Of a DNA stretch of 20,251 bases, positions 8,252-15,395 are shown piece after piece. The position numbers and the translations under genes were made by a program. Below the pieces are notes generated by a model, which saw nothing but the letters and a program-made list of their open reading frames with translations, made no database searches and had not been told where the DNA came from. The stretch comes from an uncultured Collinsella sp. (GTDB lineage Bacteria; Actinomycetota; Coriobacteriia; Coriobacteriales; Coriobacteriaceae). How positions within the stretch are numbered: position 1 is the first letter of the stretch; the number at the start of each line of letters is the position of its first letter. The DNA lies in contig URBS01000023.1 in the NCBI GenBank assembly GCA_900546085.1, positions 1-20,251 of the forward strand, given 5' to 3'.

Positions 8252-8461
8252 GCAAAAACGAACGATCCCACGGACCTCGCGCGCGCCGTCGAGCTCATCG
8301 AGATCGGCGGGGGCATCGACGCGTGTCGTGATCTCGCACTCAAGCTCGCGCAAGAGGCGCAAGACACCAGCCGTGCGCTCGCCGAGAACGGCGTCATTTC
8401 GCACAACGCCGCTGACCTGCTCTGCTCCATGGCCGATTTCTTCATCAATCGGAGCGTATAG
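8252..8461 (+). pseudogene. Polyprenyl synthetase, 3' fragment
   Basis: A plus-strand reading of 69 codons ending at TAG (8459-8461) gives TNDPTDLARAVELIEIGG, then GIDACRDLALKLAQEAQDTS and NAADLLCSMADFFINRSV. This matches the C-terminus of trans-isoprenyl diphosphate synthases: an end-helix region with a glycine-containing turn, a run of AxxxAxxA, then LADxxxxR. A complete enzyme has about 300-350 residues and carries two DDxxD motifs, both absent here. The 5' part has been lost at the insertion-sequence junction, and I could not find it to the left of the element. No start codon precedes the fragment in frame, so it is a relic. A functional copy probably exists elsewhere, as the pathway is essential. 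Confidence 0.7.
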
Positions 8462-8487
8462 CGGAGTCGCAAGCGCGTAAACCCTCG

Positions 8488-8563
8488 AAACCTCCCCCAG
8501 CAGTGCATTTTGCTCGCGTTTCCGCAAGATTTCGATTTCAGAATGCACATGTTGGGGAGGTTT
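8488..8563. repeat. Nested inverted repeat, possible terminator or small palindromic element
   Basis: The outer arms AAACCTCCCC (8488-8497) and GGGGAGGTTT (8554-8563) are perfectly complementary. After a symmetrical 5x5 internal loop, GTGCATTTTG (8503-8512) pairs with CAGAATGCAC (8539-8548) with one G-T pair. On the plus strand the 3' arm ends in TTTT, so it could terminate the lost polyprenyl synthetase gene. The 5x5 loop and long apex are unusual for a simple terminator, and a mobile palindromic repeat is an alternative. Confidence 0.65.
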
Positions 8564-8639
8564 TGGATTGCTGTGGCGACCGGCGGTCCGATGTAGCCGC
8601 AAAAGGCCCATCAGCCGCCGTACATCCTCGCCGGCCGCC

Positions 8640-9545
8640 TCAGCTCGCCTTGGCACGCAGGCGACGATACAGCAAGCCGCCCAACGCCACGCACAGCAGT
8701 GACACGGCAACGACGACACCAACCACCAGCCAGTTTCCGCTGCCCGCAGCGGATGCCGCGGCCGTCGAAGTCACAATGGAGGGAATGCGCCCAAACGTTG
8801 CGATGAGCACCACGGGGGCGAAGCGCATCTTGGTGAGGCCGGCGAAATACGTCAAGAAGTCCTTCGGGGTTCCCGGGATCAAGAAAATCACCAGCATGAC
8901 CAGCTCGAGTCGCTTCGCATTATTGAGCCACGAAAACCGGTCGAGAAGGCTGCGGTCGAAGAAGAGGCCAACCAGGCTCCAGCCCCATCGACGCGTCGCC
9001 CAATAAATCGCCGACGTCGCCAGCCCCGAGGCGACGAGACACAGCGCCGTCCCCTCCCAGAAGCCAAACGCGTAACCACTCGCCAGCTCCACAGGCTCGC
9101 CGGGCAAAAAGGCCAAGAAGATCTGAGTGACGTTGATTCCAAGCATGACGAGACGACTTATCACGCTGTGGTCGGTGACGAACGACCGAACCGCCTGAGG
9201 GTCTGCAAGCCATGCCAAGATCCCCGGAAGATATTCCCAGCATGCAGTCGCGAGGATCGCGGCCGAGGCCGCAAGCGCCAAAAGCACGCGACGGCGCAGG
9301 ATTCGACGGCGGGCATCGAGGCCATCGTCCTCTGCGACGGCCTCGGCCGACATTGCCGCAGCGGTCGCGAATGAGGGGGCGTTTGCGGTCCGCGCGCCGG
9401 CAGAAGAGGCGTCGTCCAGCGCGTCATGAGCGCCCGCGACTCGATTGCGAAGCTCGCTCAAAGCGCTTACGTCAAGACGGCGAGCGGCGCCCCCGCAAGA
9501 AACCTGATCGGAATACCCTTCGGCTTCGGGCTGCATCCTCATCAT
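8640..9545 (-). CDS. TVP38/TMEM64 (DedA-like, VTT domain) membrane protein
   Basis: 301 residues with a cytoplasmic N-terminal tail of about 80 residues, then several membrane helices. The VTT-domain signatures are FLPGEPVELASGYAFG, then a small-residue helix, and the re-entrant motif FLIPGTPKDFLTYFAGLT, which is characteristic of the TVP38 branch. These proteins act in the cytoplasmic membrane and are linked to lipid carrier or lipid scrambling functions; the exact activity here is unknown. AGGAGG lies 7 bases before the ATG at 9545. Two further in-frame ATGs follow within 4 codons. The gene lies 183 bp downstream of the histidine kinase with its own likely promoter. Confidence 0.9.
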   Translation of the reverse strand: MMRMQPEAEGYSDQVSCGGAARRLDVSALSELRNRVAGAHDALDDASSAGARTANAPSFATAAAMSAEAVAEDDGLDARRRILRRRVLLALAASAAILATACWEYLPGILAWLADPQAVRSFVTDHSVISRLVMLGINVTQIFLAFLPGEPVELASGYAFGFWEGTALCLVASGLATSAIYWATRRWGWSLVGLFFDRSLLDRFSWLNNAKRLELVMLVIFLIPGTPKDFLTYFAGLTKMRFAPVVLIATFGRIPSIVTSTAAASAAGSGNWLVVGVVVAVSLLCVALGGLLYRRLRAKAS

Positions 9546-9593
9546 CGCGTTACCTCCTTGTGTACCTGACAAGGACAGTTTCGCAACTTGGTG

Positions 9594-9621
9594 TCTATGT
9601 TTTGTCTACCAGCAATGACAA
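9594..9621 (-). promoter_or_regulatory. Likely promoter of the TVP38/DedA-type gene
   Basis: On the minus strand TTGTCA (9621-9616) is followed after 16 bases by CATAGA (9599-9594). The -35 is good and the -10 poor, as expected for a promoter that needs an activator. The predicted leader is about 40 bases. Confidence 0.45.
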
Positions 9622-9630
9622 TTCAGTAAG

Positions 9631-9672
9631 CCTTACGTTAAGGTAAGTCATTCTTAAGGTAATAGCAGGTAA
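9631..9672. promoter_or_regulatory. Direct-repeat operator upstream of the TVP38/DedA-type gene
   Basis: TTAAGGTAA occurs exactly twice, at 9638-9646 and 9654-9662 (16-bp period). A third AGGTAA is at 9667-9672 and an inverted CCTTA...TAAGG at 9631-9643. The block ends about 10 bp upstream of the predicted -35, a usual place for a transcription activator of the OmpR class. The regulator encoded at 11512-12246 is the obvious candidate, by proximity only. Confidence 0.5.
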
Positions 9673-9678
9673 CTGGTT

Positions 9679-9703
9679 CGCCGACGGCTCGATGAGCCCG
9701 GCG
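9679..9703 (-). terminator. Hairpin after the histidine kinase gene
   Basis: GGCTC and GAGCC pair around a 3-base loop, extended by CGCCG/CGGCG with a two-base bulge. It lies 25 bases beyond the kinase stop. No T-run follows, so it is only a possible terminator. Confidence 0.4.
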
Positions 9704-9727
9704 ACGCCCGCGCAGCGCGCGCCCTCG

Positions 9728-11515
9728 TCACAACTCCCCCGTTTCGTCCCCATCGCCGCCCGTGCTAAACGTCGCCGTCACACGTGCCCCGCCGGTCGAA
9801 CCATTCCCTAACTCAAGCGCTCCCCCGTGTAAACCGCACAAAATGCTCGACACATTCAAGCCCAGCCCAAAATGCTCGGCAGATTTGTTCTCGCTAAAGA
9901 ACGGATCGCACCCGCGCCGCAGGGCTTCGGGCGTAAAGCCCGGACCATCATCGGCAACGCTCAGAGCCAACCTGCCCTCGCGAACAGAAATCTCAACCTC
10001 GATGACGCCCTTCGCATGGCCGCACGCATTGCTCAAAAGGTTGTCGAGGACCTCTTCGACCAGGGGTAGGTCGATGTAGACCATGTCGGGACGGGCGCCA
10101 TCTTCACCCTCGTCGATTGCAACCCTCAACGCGAGCCCTTCCCCGCGCGCCGCAACAACCTCGTTCGCATGCGACTCGAGCTCATCCACAAGAGACCGCG
10201 ACGCCAGCGGCTTGCGGTCTACAGGCCGATCTTCGAGCTTGCTCAGCCCTCCCATCTCCGTTGCGTACCGCTCCAAACGCACCACCTGGGCCGACAGGGC
10301 ATCCAACGAACCAACATCGAGCTCATCGCCGCGACGCAGGCGCATCTGCGCCATCTCGACCGTCCCCTTGAGCACCGTGATCGGCGTTCGGAGGTCGTGC
10401 GCAAACGCCGCATTGAGCTGACGCCGCCCTTCGGCGGTGCGCCACAGCTCGCGCTGGGCATCGAGCAGCGACGCCCTCATATTCTCCAGCGTCTCGGACA
10501 GGCGACCAAGTTCTTTGCCCCGCACGCGCTCGATCGAGAAATCCAAATCCTGACCGGCGATGCGCCCCGCGGCGCTCGCCAGCTCCCCCAAGGGCCCGGC
10601 GATGTGAACGCGGTAGAAGTGCTTGAACGTGAGCCAACCCAGGCCGCCGTACGCCAAAACGGGCACAAGCCCCGTCGCAAGCGTGAGGACCCAAGGCATC
10701 GGACCATCGGGAGGCGGTGAAGCCGCATAATAGGCAGTGTTCGAGACGAGCCCTTCGCCAAACGTCTCCTCAAGATCGGCTCCCGTCATGTTTTCAAACA
10801 GCTCCACGCTCTGCGCGCGGCCCGCGCGGCTCAACGCGTCATAGCGGGCGAGGTTCTCCGCCGGAATCGTGCTGTTCACCTCGAGGATCTCCTCCTGCGG
10901 ATAACCCTCGTTGTAATTGAGCCCCCAGTCGTAGAGGTGCACCTGGCCGCTACGAACCATGTCGACGGTCGCGTACAGCGTGCTGATGGTGCGCCCGCCC
11001 TCCGGCACGTAATCGCTACCAGTCCCCCAATCGCCCGTCGCAATGAAGACCGCGTACGGCCCATCGCCTGGCAAGTTGAGCTCGGATGCGGGAAGCAGCT
11101 GCTGAGAGGTGGGGTCGTAGATGTATGGGCCCGAATCGATCACGCCGTGCTCGGTCAAACCGTTATCGAGCGTCACCTCAAGTTCGTAATATCCATTATT
11201 CCAAGCCGCGAGCACCTCGATGGCACTCAGCGCAAGCACCGTGGCCACAACAAGATAGGCGACCAGATACGCCGTGAAGATCACGCCCAACGGCCGCAGG
11301 CTCCACCAGGTACGCAGGCGCTCTTTTCGCGGCAGACGTTTCAGCTGTTCGCGCTCAAGCTCGCGGGCCGCGCGTCGCTCGGCGCGGCGAGCTGCGCGGC
11401 GGTCGCGCCTGCGGACAGAACCGCCATTGTCCCGACAACCGTCCTCGCAAGCGACAACTCGGCCGTCTTCGTGAGGCGCATGGCGCCCGCGTGGGCCCTT
11501 ACCAAAACCTGTCAC
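9728..11515 (-). CDS. Two-component sensor histidine kinase
   Basis: About 595 residues from the GTG at 11515, which overlaps the TGA of the regulator gene. Residues 34-68 are extremely rich in Arg and Lys. TM1 lies at about 77-103, an extracellular sensor domain of about 170 residues follows, then TM2 at about 274-298 and HAMP at 299-352. The phosphoacceptor box FAHDLRTPIT puts the histidine at about 373. The ATPase domain has an N-box (NLLSNACGHA), a G1 box (DDGPGF) and FGLGLNVSSIL. The kinase would autophosphorylate and pass phosphate to the adjacent regulator. The signal is unknown. No strong ribosome site precedes the GTG, so translation is probably coupled to the regulator; an ATG at 11545 inside the regulator gene is less likely. 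Confidence 0.92.
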   Translation of the reverse strand: MTGFGKGPRGRHAPHEDGRVVACEDGCRDNGGSVRRRDRRAARRAERRAARELEREQLKRLPRKERLRTWWSLRPLGVIFTAYLVAYLVVATVLALSAIEVLAAWNNGYYELEVTLDNGLTEHGVIDSGPYIYDPTSQQLLPASELNLPGDGPYAVFIATGDWGTGSDYVPEGGRTISTLYATVDMVRSGQVHLYDWGLNYNEGYPQEEILEVNSTIPAENLARYDALSRAGRAQSVELFENMTGADLEETFGEGLVSNTAYYAASPPPDGPMPWVLTLATGLVPVLAYGGLGWLTFKHFYRVHIAGPLGELASAAGRIAGQDLDFSIERVRGKELGRLSETLENMRASLLDAQRELWRTAEGRRQLNAAFAHDLRTPITVLKGTVEMAQMRLRRGDELDVGSLDALSAQVVRLERYATEMGGLSKLEDRPVDRKPLASRSLVDELESHANEVVAARGEGLALRVAIDEGEDGARPDMVYIDLPLVEEVLDNLLSNACGHAKGVIEVEISVREGRLALSVADDGPGFTPEALRRGCDPFFSENKSAEHFGLGLNVSSILCGLHGGALELGNGSTGGARVTATFSTGGDGDETGEL

Positions 11516-12246
11516 TTTGCCACCCACTTGTAGCCCACGCCCCATACCGTTGCGATCGGATCGTCCGCGATCCCCGCCGACGTAAACTTGTTGCGAATGC
11601 GGCGAATGTGCTCGCGCACCTGCGACGGGTCACCCGCGGCGTCCCATCCCCACACGCGCTCGTAAATCACATCGTGGTCAAACACCTGGCCAGGGCGCTT
11701 GCTCAACAGGGCGATGATGTCGAACTCGAGCTTGGTCAAGTCGACGGTCACCGCGTTCGAATCGCCCCCGGCGGACGAATCCCGATTACCACCCGCACCG
11801 TGAACCTCAACGATGCGTTGAGCGTAATCGATGGTCATCTCGCCAAAAAAGCGGACGGCGCCGTCGCTTTGCCGATCGCGAGCCCTTCCCTCGCGCGCCA
11901 TGTGCGCCGCCACGCGACGACCCAGGACCTCGAGAGAAAAAGGCTTGAGCACGTAGTCGTCGGCACCCGCCGCAAAACCATCAAGCTGGTCCATATCCTC
12001 AACGCGCGCCGTTAGAAAGATGATCGGGCAGCTCACATGCTTCCGCACGCGGCGGCAGACCTCGAAGCCGTCCATCCCCGGCATGTTTACATCGAGCAGC
12101 ATGATATCGGGGGCGGGGCCAGAAGAAGCCGCCGCCAGGGCCGACGGCCCATCATGGGCAACCGAAACCTCGTAGCCCTCCATGTAGAAAAACTCCGCGA
12201 GCATATTTGCGATATCAGCCTCATCATCTACGACCAGCATGTTCAT
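11512..12246 (-). CDS. OmpR/PhoB-family response regulator
   Basis: 244 residues. The receiver domain has the acidic pair at residues 7-8, the phosphoacceptor aspartate at 52 (MLLDVNMPGMDG), a switch threonine in IIFLTARVEDMD and the lysine in YVLKPF. A linker with a Gly/Ser/Asn stretch (GAGGNRDSSAGG) leads to a winged-helix DNA-binding domain ending in REHIRRIRNKF and WGVGYKWVAK. The family binds direct repeats near promoters. The ATG at 12246 follows GGGGG by 6 bases. It overlaps the kinase gene, so the pair forms one operon. The upstream region (12247-12440) shows no clear promoter. Confidence 0.94.
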   Translation of the reverse strand: MNMLVVDDEADIANMLAEFFYMEGYEVSVAHDGPSALAAASSGPAPDIMLLDVNMPGMDGFEVCRRVRKHVSCPIIFLTARVEDMDQLDGFAAGADDYVLKPFSLEVLGRRVAAHMAREGRARDRQSDGAVRFFGEMTIDYAQRIVEVHGAGGNRDSSAGGDSNAVTVDLTKLEFDIIALLSKRPGQVFDHDVIYERVWGWDAAGDPSQVREHIRRIRNKFTSAGIADDPIATVWGVGYKWVAK

Positions 12247-12447
12247 TGTCGGCCCCCATACTACTCAAACAACGGCACACGCCTCGTGCAATCGTGCGCA
12301 AGACGGCGAAGCCAGCACATACTTCCCTGAAACCTTGCCACAAACCTGTCTACGCTTTGTCGATAATTTGACCGCAAACGGTCACCTGCAGGCGGCGAGC
12401 GGCTTTTTCTCACCAGACCACAATGCAAGCGATTTTTAAAAATGTTC

Positions 12448-12476
12448 TTGCCACCGAGTTCAGGCTCCGTTATATT
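12448..12476 (+). promoter_or_regulatory. Promoter of tRNA-Val
   Basis: TTGCCA (12448-12453) and TATATT (12471-12476) are separated by exactly 17 bases and lie 30 bases before the mature tRNA. This is a near-consensus housekeeping promoter. Confidence 0.85.
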
Positions 12477-12505
12477 ATCCCTTGCGCACTTGCGCACCCT
12501 TGATC

Positions 12506-12580
12506 GGGCGTTTAGCTCAGGGGGAGAGCGCTTCCCTGACACGGAAGAGGTCAGAAGTTCAAATCTTCTAACGCCCACCA
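12506..12580 (+). tRNA. tRNA-Val (GAC)
   Basis: The cloverleaf is complete. The acceptor stem is GGGCGTT with AACGCCC, the D arm contains TTAGCTCAGGGGGAGAGC, and the anticodon arm is CTTCC, CTGACAC, GGAAG with anticodon GAC. The T arm contains AGTTCAAATCT. The 3' CCA (12578-12580) is encoded. It decodes GUC and GUU valine codons. It stands alone with its own promoter and terminator. Confidence 0.96.
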
Positions 12581-12588
12581 AATGTTCA

Positions 12589-12624
12589 CAGCTCAGAGGC
12601 TATGTCTCTGGGCTGTTTTGTTTT
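12589..12624 (+). terminator. Rho-independent terminator of tRNA-Val
   Basis: CAGCTCAGAG pairs with CTCTGGGCTG (10 bp, one G-T pair) around a 7-base loop and is followed by TTTTGTTTT. It begins 9 bases after the tRNA CCA. Confidence 0.93.
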
Positions 12625-12896
12625 ATGTTGCCAAATCCGCTGGCAGCTCCAACCATCATCGCAACGTAGCATCAATTCACCTGACGAATGGCTGCCAAAT
12701 AAATACAATACCCCAACATCAACAATAGCCAGGCACAAAACTGCGCCGCAAACTGCTCCAACCGCCCAATAGCCACCGAGGCCGAGACCAACGCGTCTCG
12801 AACCCATCCGAGCCGCAGCTTCTCAGCAAAACGCCGCGATGTCTGCGCTCTGCGGTATCCTTGAGCCACTTGCACCTGCAGCACCAAGGAGCCGCC
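12625..12896. other. Intergenic region between tRNA-Val and the DUF5710 gene
   Basis: No plus-strand gene or convincing promoter is seen. A minus-strand frame ending at 12672 has a hydrophobic C-terminal helix (FAAQFCAWLLLMLGYCIYLA), but no ribosome site supports a start. No copy of the tRNA 3' end, which would mark an integration site, is visible here. Confidence 0.4.
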
Positions 12897-13583
12897 ATGC
12901 GCACCGAGCTCGATGTCCCCTTTTCGCACAAAGAAGAAGCCAAGGCGCTGGGCGCCAAATGGGACCGGACCAAGAAGATCTGGTATGTACCCAGCGGCGT
13001 CAACCCCGAGCCCTTTGCCGAGTGGCTGCCCGGTGTTGACCGATCCGACCTCTCGGCGCCGTATATATATCTAGTACTGGGCAAGCGCGAGTGCTGGAAG
13101 TGTCACAAAGAGACCTCGGTCGCGGCCTTCGGCATTCCCTATCGAACCGATAACGACGAGAGCATCGCCATCGCGCACGCGGCCAACGAAGCCGGGCACA
13201 TTGCCATCGACACGGCCAACGCCAACGCACTCGCCATCGTGCCCGCTCTTGGCTGCGTGCCGGGCGAGATCCGCGACTACCTTCATAAGCGCTGCGGTTA
13301 CAAGCCCGTAGGCGCGCGAGCCTCCAAAGCCCCGTCGCTCGGCAACACGTGCACCAGTTGCGACGCGCTGCAAGGCAGTCGCTATCTGTTCGAGGAGCCC
13401 TCGTCCCCGTTTGCCCTCACTGCCATCAACAAGCTGCCGGCACTGGAGTTTGTGCGCGTCGAAGTTGCCGGCGTCTTTGGCGTCCCGGCTACGCGCACTG
13501 ACTTTGACCAGGCGCTCTTTACCTGGGCACGTGACCATCACGCCGAGTTCCACAAGCAACTCGGTGAGGGGATTTATTTGTAG
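12897..13583 (+). CDS. DUF5710 domain protein with zinc-ribbon cysteines
   Basis: 228 residues. Residues 1-46 form a DUF5710 module (LDVPFSHKEEAKALGAKWD, then KIWYVPSG and FAEWLPG). This short beta-rich domain is common in primases, Toprim proteins and other DNA-handling accessory proteins. After it come two cysteine pairs, CWKC at 66-69 and CTSC at 152-155, which together could hold one zinc. The remainder is not recognised. The ATG at 12897 is supported by AAGGAG 5 bases upstream; the earlier start at 12861 is not. The function is unknown; a nucleic-acid-related role is inference from the domain. It is the only complete plus-strand protein gene here besides the one ending at 15818. Confidence 0.85.
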   Translation: MRTELDVPFSHKEEAKALGAKWDRTKKIWYVPSGVNPEPFAEWLPGVDRSDLSAPYIYLVLGKRECWKCHKETSVAAFGIPYRTDNDESIAIAHAANEAGHIAIDTANANALAIVPALGCVPGEIRDYLHKRCGYKPVGARASKAPSLGNTCTSCDALQGSRYLFEEPSSPFALTAINKLPALEFVRVEVAGVFGVPATRTDFDQALFTWARDHHAEFHKQLGEGIYL

Positions 13584-13621
13584 GGACGGAGAGGCCTTCA
13601 CAGCCAGCTCCTCCGCATCAC

Positions 13622-13882
13622 CTATCCCTCGTCGCCGGCGTCGTACACGATATCGAGGCCACAAACAGGGCATTTCTCCGGGTACACCGGCATATGAACG
13701 CCTGTCCGTTTTCTCACTTCGTCGCTGAGTCTGTCGCGCGCATCGATGAACCGAATGTCGAGACACGGTATTTGCGAGCCGCAACAAGGACAGGCGACGA
13801 CAAACGACCCGCAATCAACTTCTACGCTCGGAAACATATTGTTGTCGATAAGGGCACGCGGCAGTTTTCCGTACTTCCCCAT
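13622..13882 (-). CDS. Small zinc-ribbon protein, unrecognised
   Basis: An 86-residue protein starting MGKYGKLPRALIDNN. It contains two CxxC knuckles, CPCCG and CPVCG, about 40 residues apart and suited to binding one zinc, with the segment IRFIDARDRLSDEVRKRTGV between them. I cannot name a family or function. The start is uncertain: the ATG at 13882 has GAGG 10 bases upstream, an in-frame GTG at 13906 follows GGGAG by 5 bases, and the frame opens to 13978. It lies 146 bp downstream of the HNH endonuclease gene on the same strand and converges with the DUF5710 gene (39 bp apart). Confidence 0.65.
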   Translation of the reverse strand: MGKYGKLPRALIDNNMFPSVEVDCGSFVVACPCCGSQIPCLDIRFIDARDRLSDEVRKRTGVHMPVYPEKCPVCGLDIVYDAGDEG

Positions 13883-14028
13883 CACGACATCGCCTCGCCA
13901 GCTCACGCTCGCTCCCTTCCCGTAATTGAAACCAGGAAGAGCATGCACCAGCAAGTGCGCGCGAAATTGCATCGCCACGCGATCCGATCAAACAACACGA
14001 TCTTAAAAGACCACCAAAGCCAAATACG

Positions 14029-15111
14029 CTAATACGGCAGAATCCCCGCCTTTTCACGCTTCTTTTCCGAGCGATCGAACTCAATGCGATGGGCCTCAAG
14101 AAACGCCGTATTGGGTCGCCACTGACGCTCATTCGGCTGCCTTAGCGTCGCACCTGCAAAGGAAGCGTAGTCGGTCTTATCCAGCAGGTACGATCCGCAC
14201 AGCCGATATTCACCGCAAACAGGCTCAAACGAAATCAGATGAGCATCAAATAGGGAATGTAAGTCGCGCCGAAGCAGAATGCCATTGCTGGCAACTTGCG
14301 ATTTAGGGCCCGAGTAATTCTCGATATGTGCAGCCTCCAGAGCTTCGCTGACGCCGCAGTCCGACACCGCGCAACGGCCGTCATAGGCGGCAACGAGCTG
14401 CTTGCGGAACCATTGTTGCCCCAGTCGCTCGCGCCTTAACGCATAGCGAACTTTTTCGTCATCGGTCGCATCCCGTCCGGCAAACTCAATGTCGACTGGC
14501 ATGTGCTTCAGATAGCTCATGTCGGACGCAAAACGAGGGTCAGGCCCGCCTTTATGAACGGGACCATGCAGAACAAACCAGCCGTTTTCGGGCTCGAACC
14601 GTTCAACAAACGCAAGGCCAAGCACCTTATAGCCCACCTCAGTTGCAAATATGACTCCAACTGGAACGCCACATTCCATGCAGTTGAGCATTTTCCGGTT
14701 ATAGTCTTGGTCTCGAGAACCAACGGTGCCCGGCGCTTGAACCGAATACTTAATGACCCACGTGCCGTCATCCAAATAGAGCGGAGGAACATCGGTATAG
14801 AAACTCTTTTTAGAGTTATGAACCGAGAGCGCAAAGATCTTATCGGGATCTTGCTTCACCCGATCCTGGCCCGGCCAGAAGATCCCTGAATCCCGCGTTA
14901 CGGGAAAGAAGTCCGAGCCAATTCTCAAACGATACTGATACTGAGGGCTATCTTCCTTGGTGTGGTGCGGAAGGCTGGTCCAAACGCCGCCGCGCTGTTC
15001 CTCACCCAGAAACCACTCCCATGCCTCAACGTATTCGGAAGGCACGAGACTGCAGGCGCGGTCATAGCTTGGTCCATCCATCAACGGAACAGCAAGGTCA
15101 ATGTCGTTCAT
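14029..15111 (-). CDS. HNH endonuclease with N-terminal modified-base-reader-like domain
   Basis: 360 residues. The C-terminal HNH_2 domain (about 235-300) shows CAVSDCGVSEALEAAHI (zinc cysteines and catalytic-region histidine), SNGILLRRDLHSLFDAHLIS and the final histidine. Residues 90-185 (KIFALSVHNS, PPLYLDDGTWVIKYSVQ, CGVPVGVIFATEVGYKVLGL) resemble the PUA/SRA-like region placed before HNH domains in McrA-type modification-dependent restriction enzymes. Such enzymes cut DNA carrying modified bases and act in phage defence. No methyltransferase gene is nearby, which fits a type IV-like enzyme. The ATG at 15111 follows AGGTG by 6 bases. The reader assignment is by pattern only; the HNH assignment is firm. 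Confidence 0.85.
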   Translation of the reverse strand: MNDIDLAVPLMDGPSYDRACSLVPSEYVEAWEWFLGEEQRGGVWTSLPHHTKEDSPQYQYRLRIGSDFFPVTRDSGIFWPGQDRVKQDPDKIFALSVHNSKKSFYTDVPPLYLDDGTWVIKYSVQAPGTVGSRDQDYNRKMLNCMECGVPVGVIFATEVGYKVLGLAFVERFEPENGWFVLHGPVHKGGPDPRFASDMSYLKHMPVDIEFAGRDATDDEKVRYALRRERLGQQWFRKQLVAAYDGRCAVSDCGVSEALEAAHIENYSGPKSQVASNGILLRRDLHSLFDAHLISFEPVCGEYRLCGSYLLDKTDYASFAGATLRQPNERQWRPNTAFLEAHRIEFDRSEKKREKAGILPY

Positions 15112-15263
15112 CGCCAGCACCTACAACCATACGAACGCGAATCATGCCCCTCAATAATATGGCCGAGAGTCAATTATTACGAGGTCTCATTCCGCGATCG
15201 GCACGTCGTTGATGCTCTCGGTTTGCCGCTGGCGCGCTTGTACCCCGCTGTCCCACTTCCCTG

Positions 15264-15269
15264 TATACT
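15264..15269 (+). promoter_or_regulatory. Possible -10 element (TATACT) for the gene ending at 15818
   Basis: TATACT is close to the -10 consensus. TTGTAC upstream is 20 bases away, too far for a standard -35, so the promoter call is weak. It would start RNA near 15281, leaving about 45 bases before the ATA codon at 15327 or 115 before the GTG at 15396. Confidence 0.35.
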
Positions 15270-15395
15270 GATGTAGCACGTGTTTCATCCGGGCTTGTTG
15301 GACCGGGTCGTTCATGGGAGGGCCTTATAGCTGCTTCGAATCCGCCTAAGGGGAGCGTTTCTTCTTCGTCCATCAAGCCGGTTACACGCAAGGCC

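Noticed and set aside
12551..12580. Possible attachment site at the tRNA-Val 3' end
   Set aside because: No second copy of the tRNA 3' end and no integrase gene were found in the window.
12672..12884. Minus-strand frame ending in a hydrophobic helix, upstream of the DUF5710 gene
   Set aside because: The C-terminal helix is suggestive of a small membrane protein, but no start codon has a ribosome site and the longer frame overlaps the DUF5710 start, so I did not call it.
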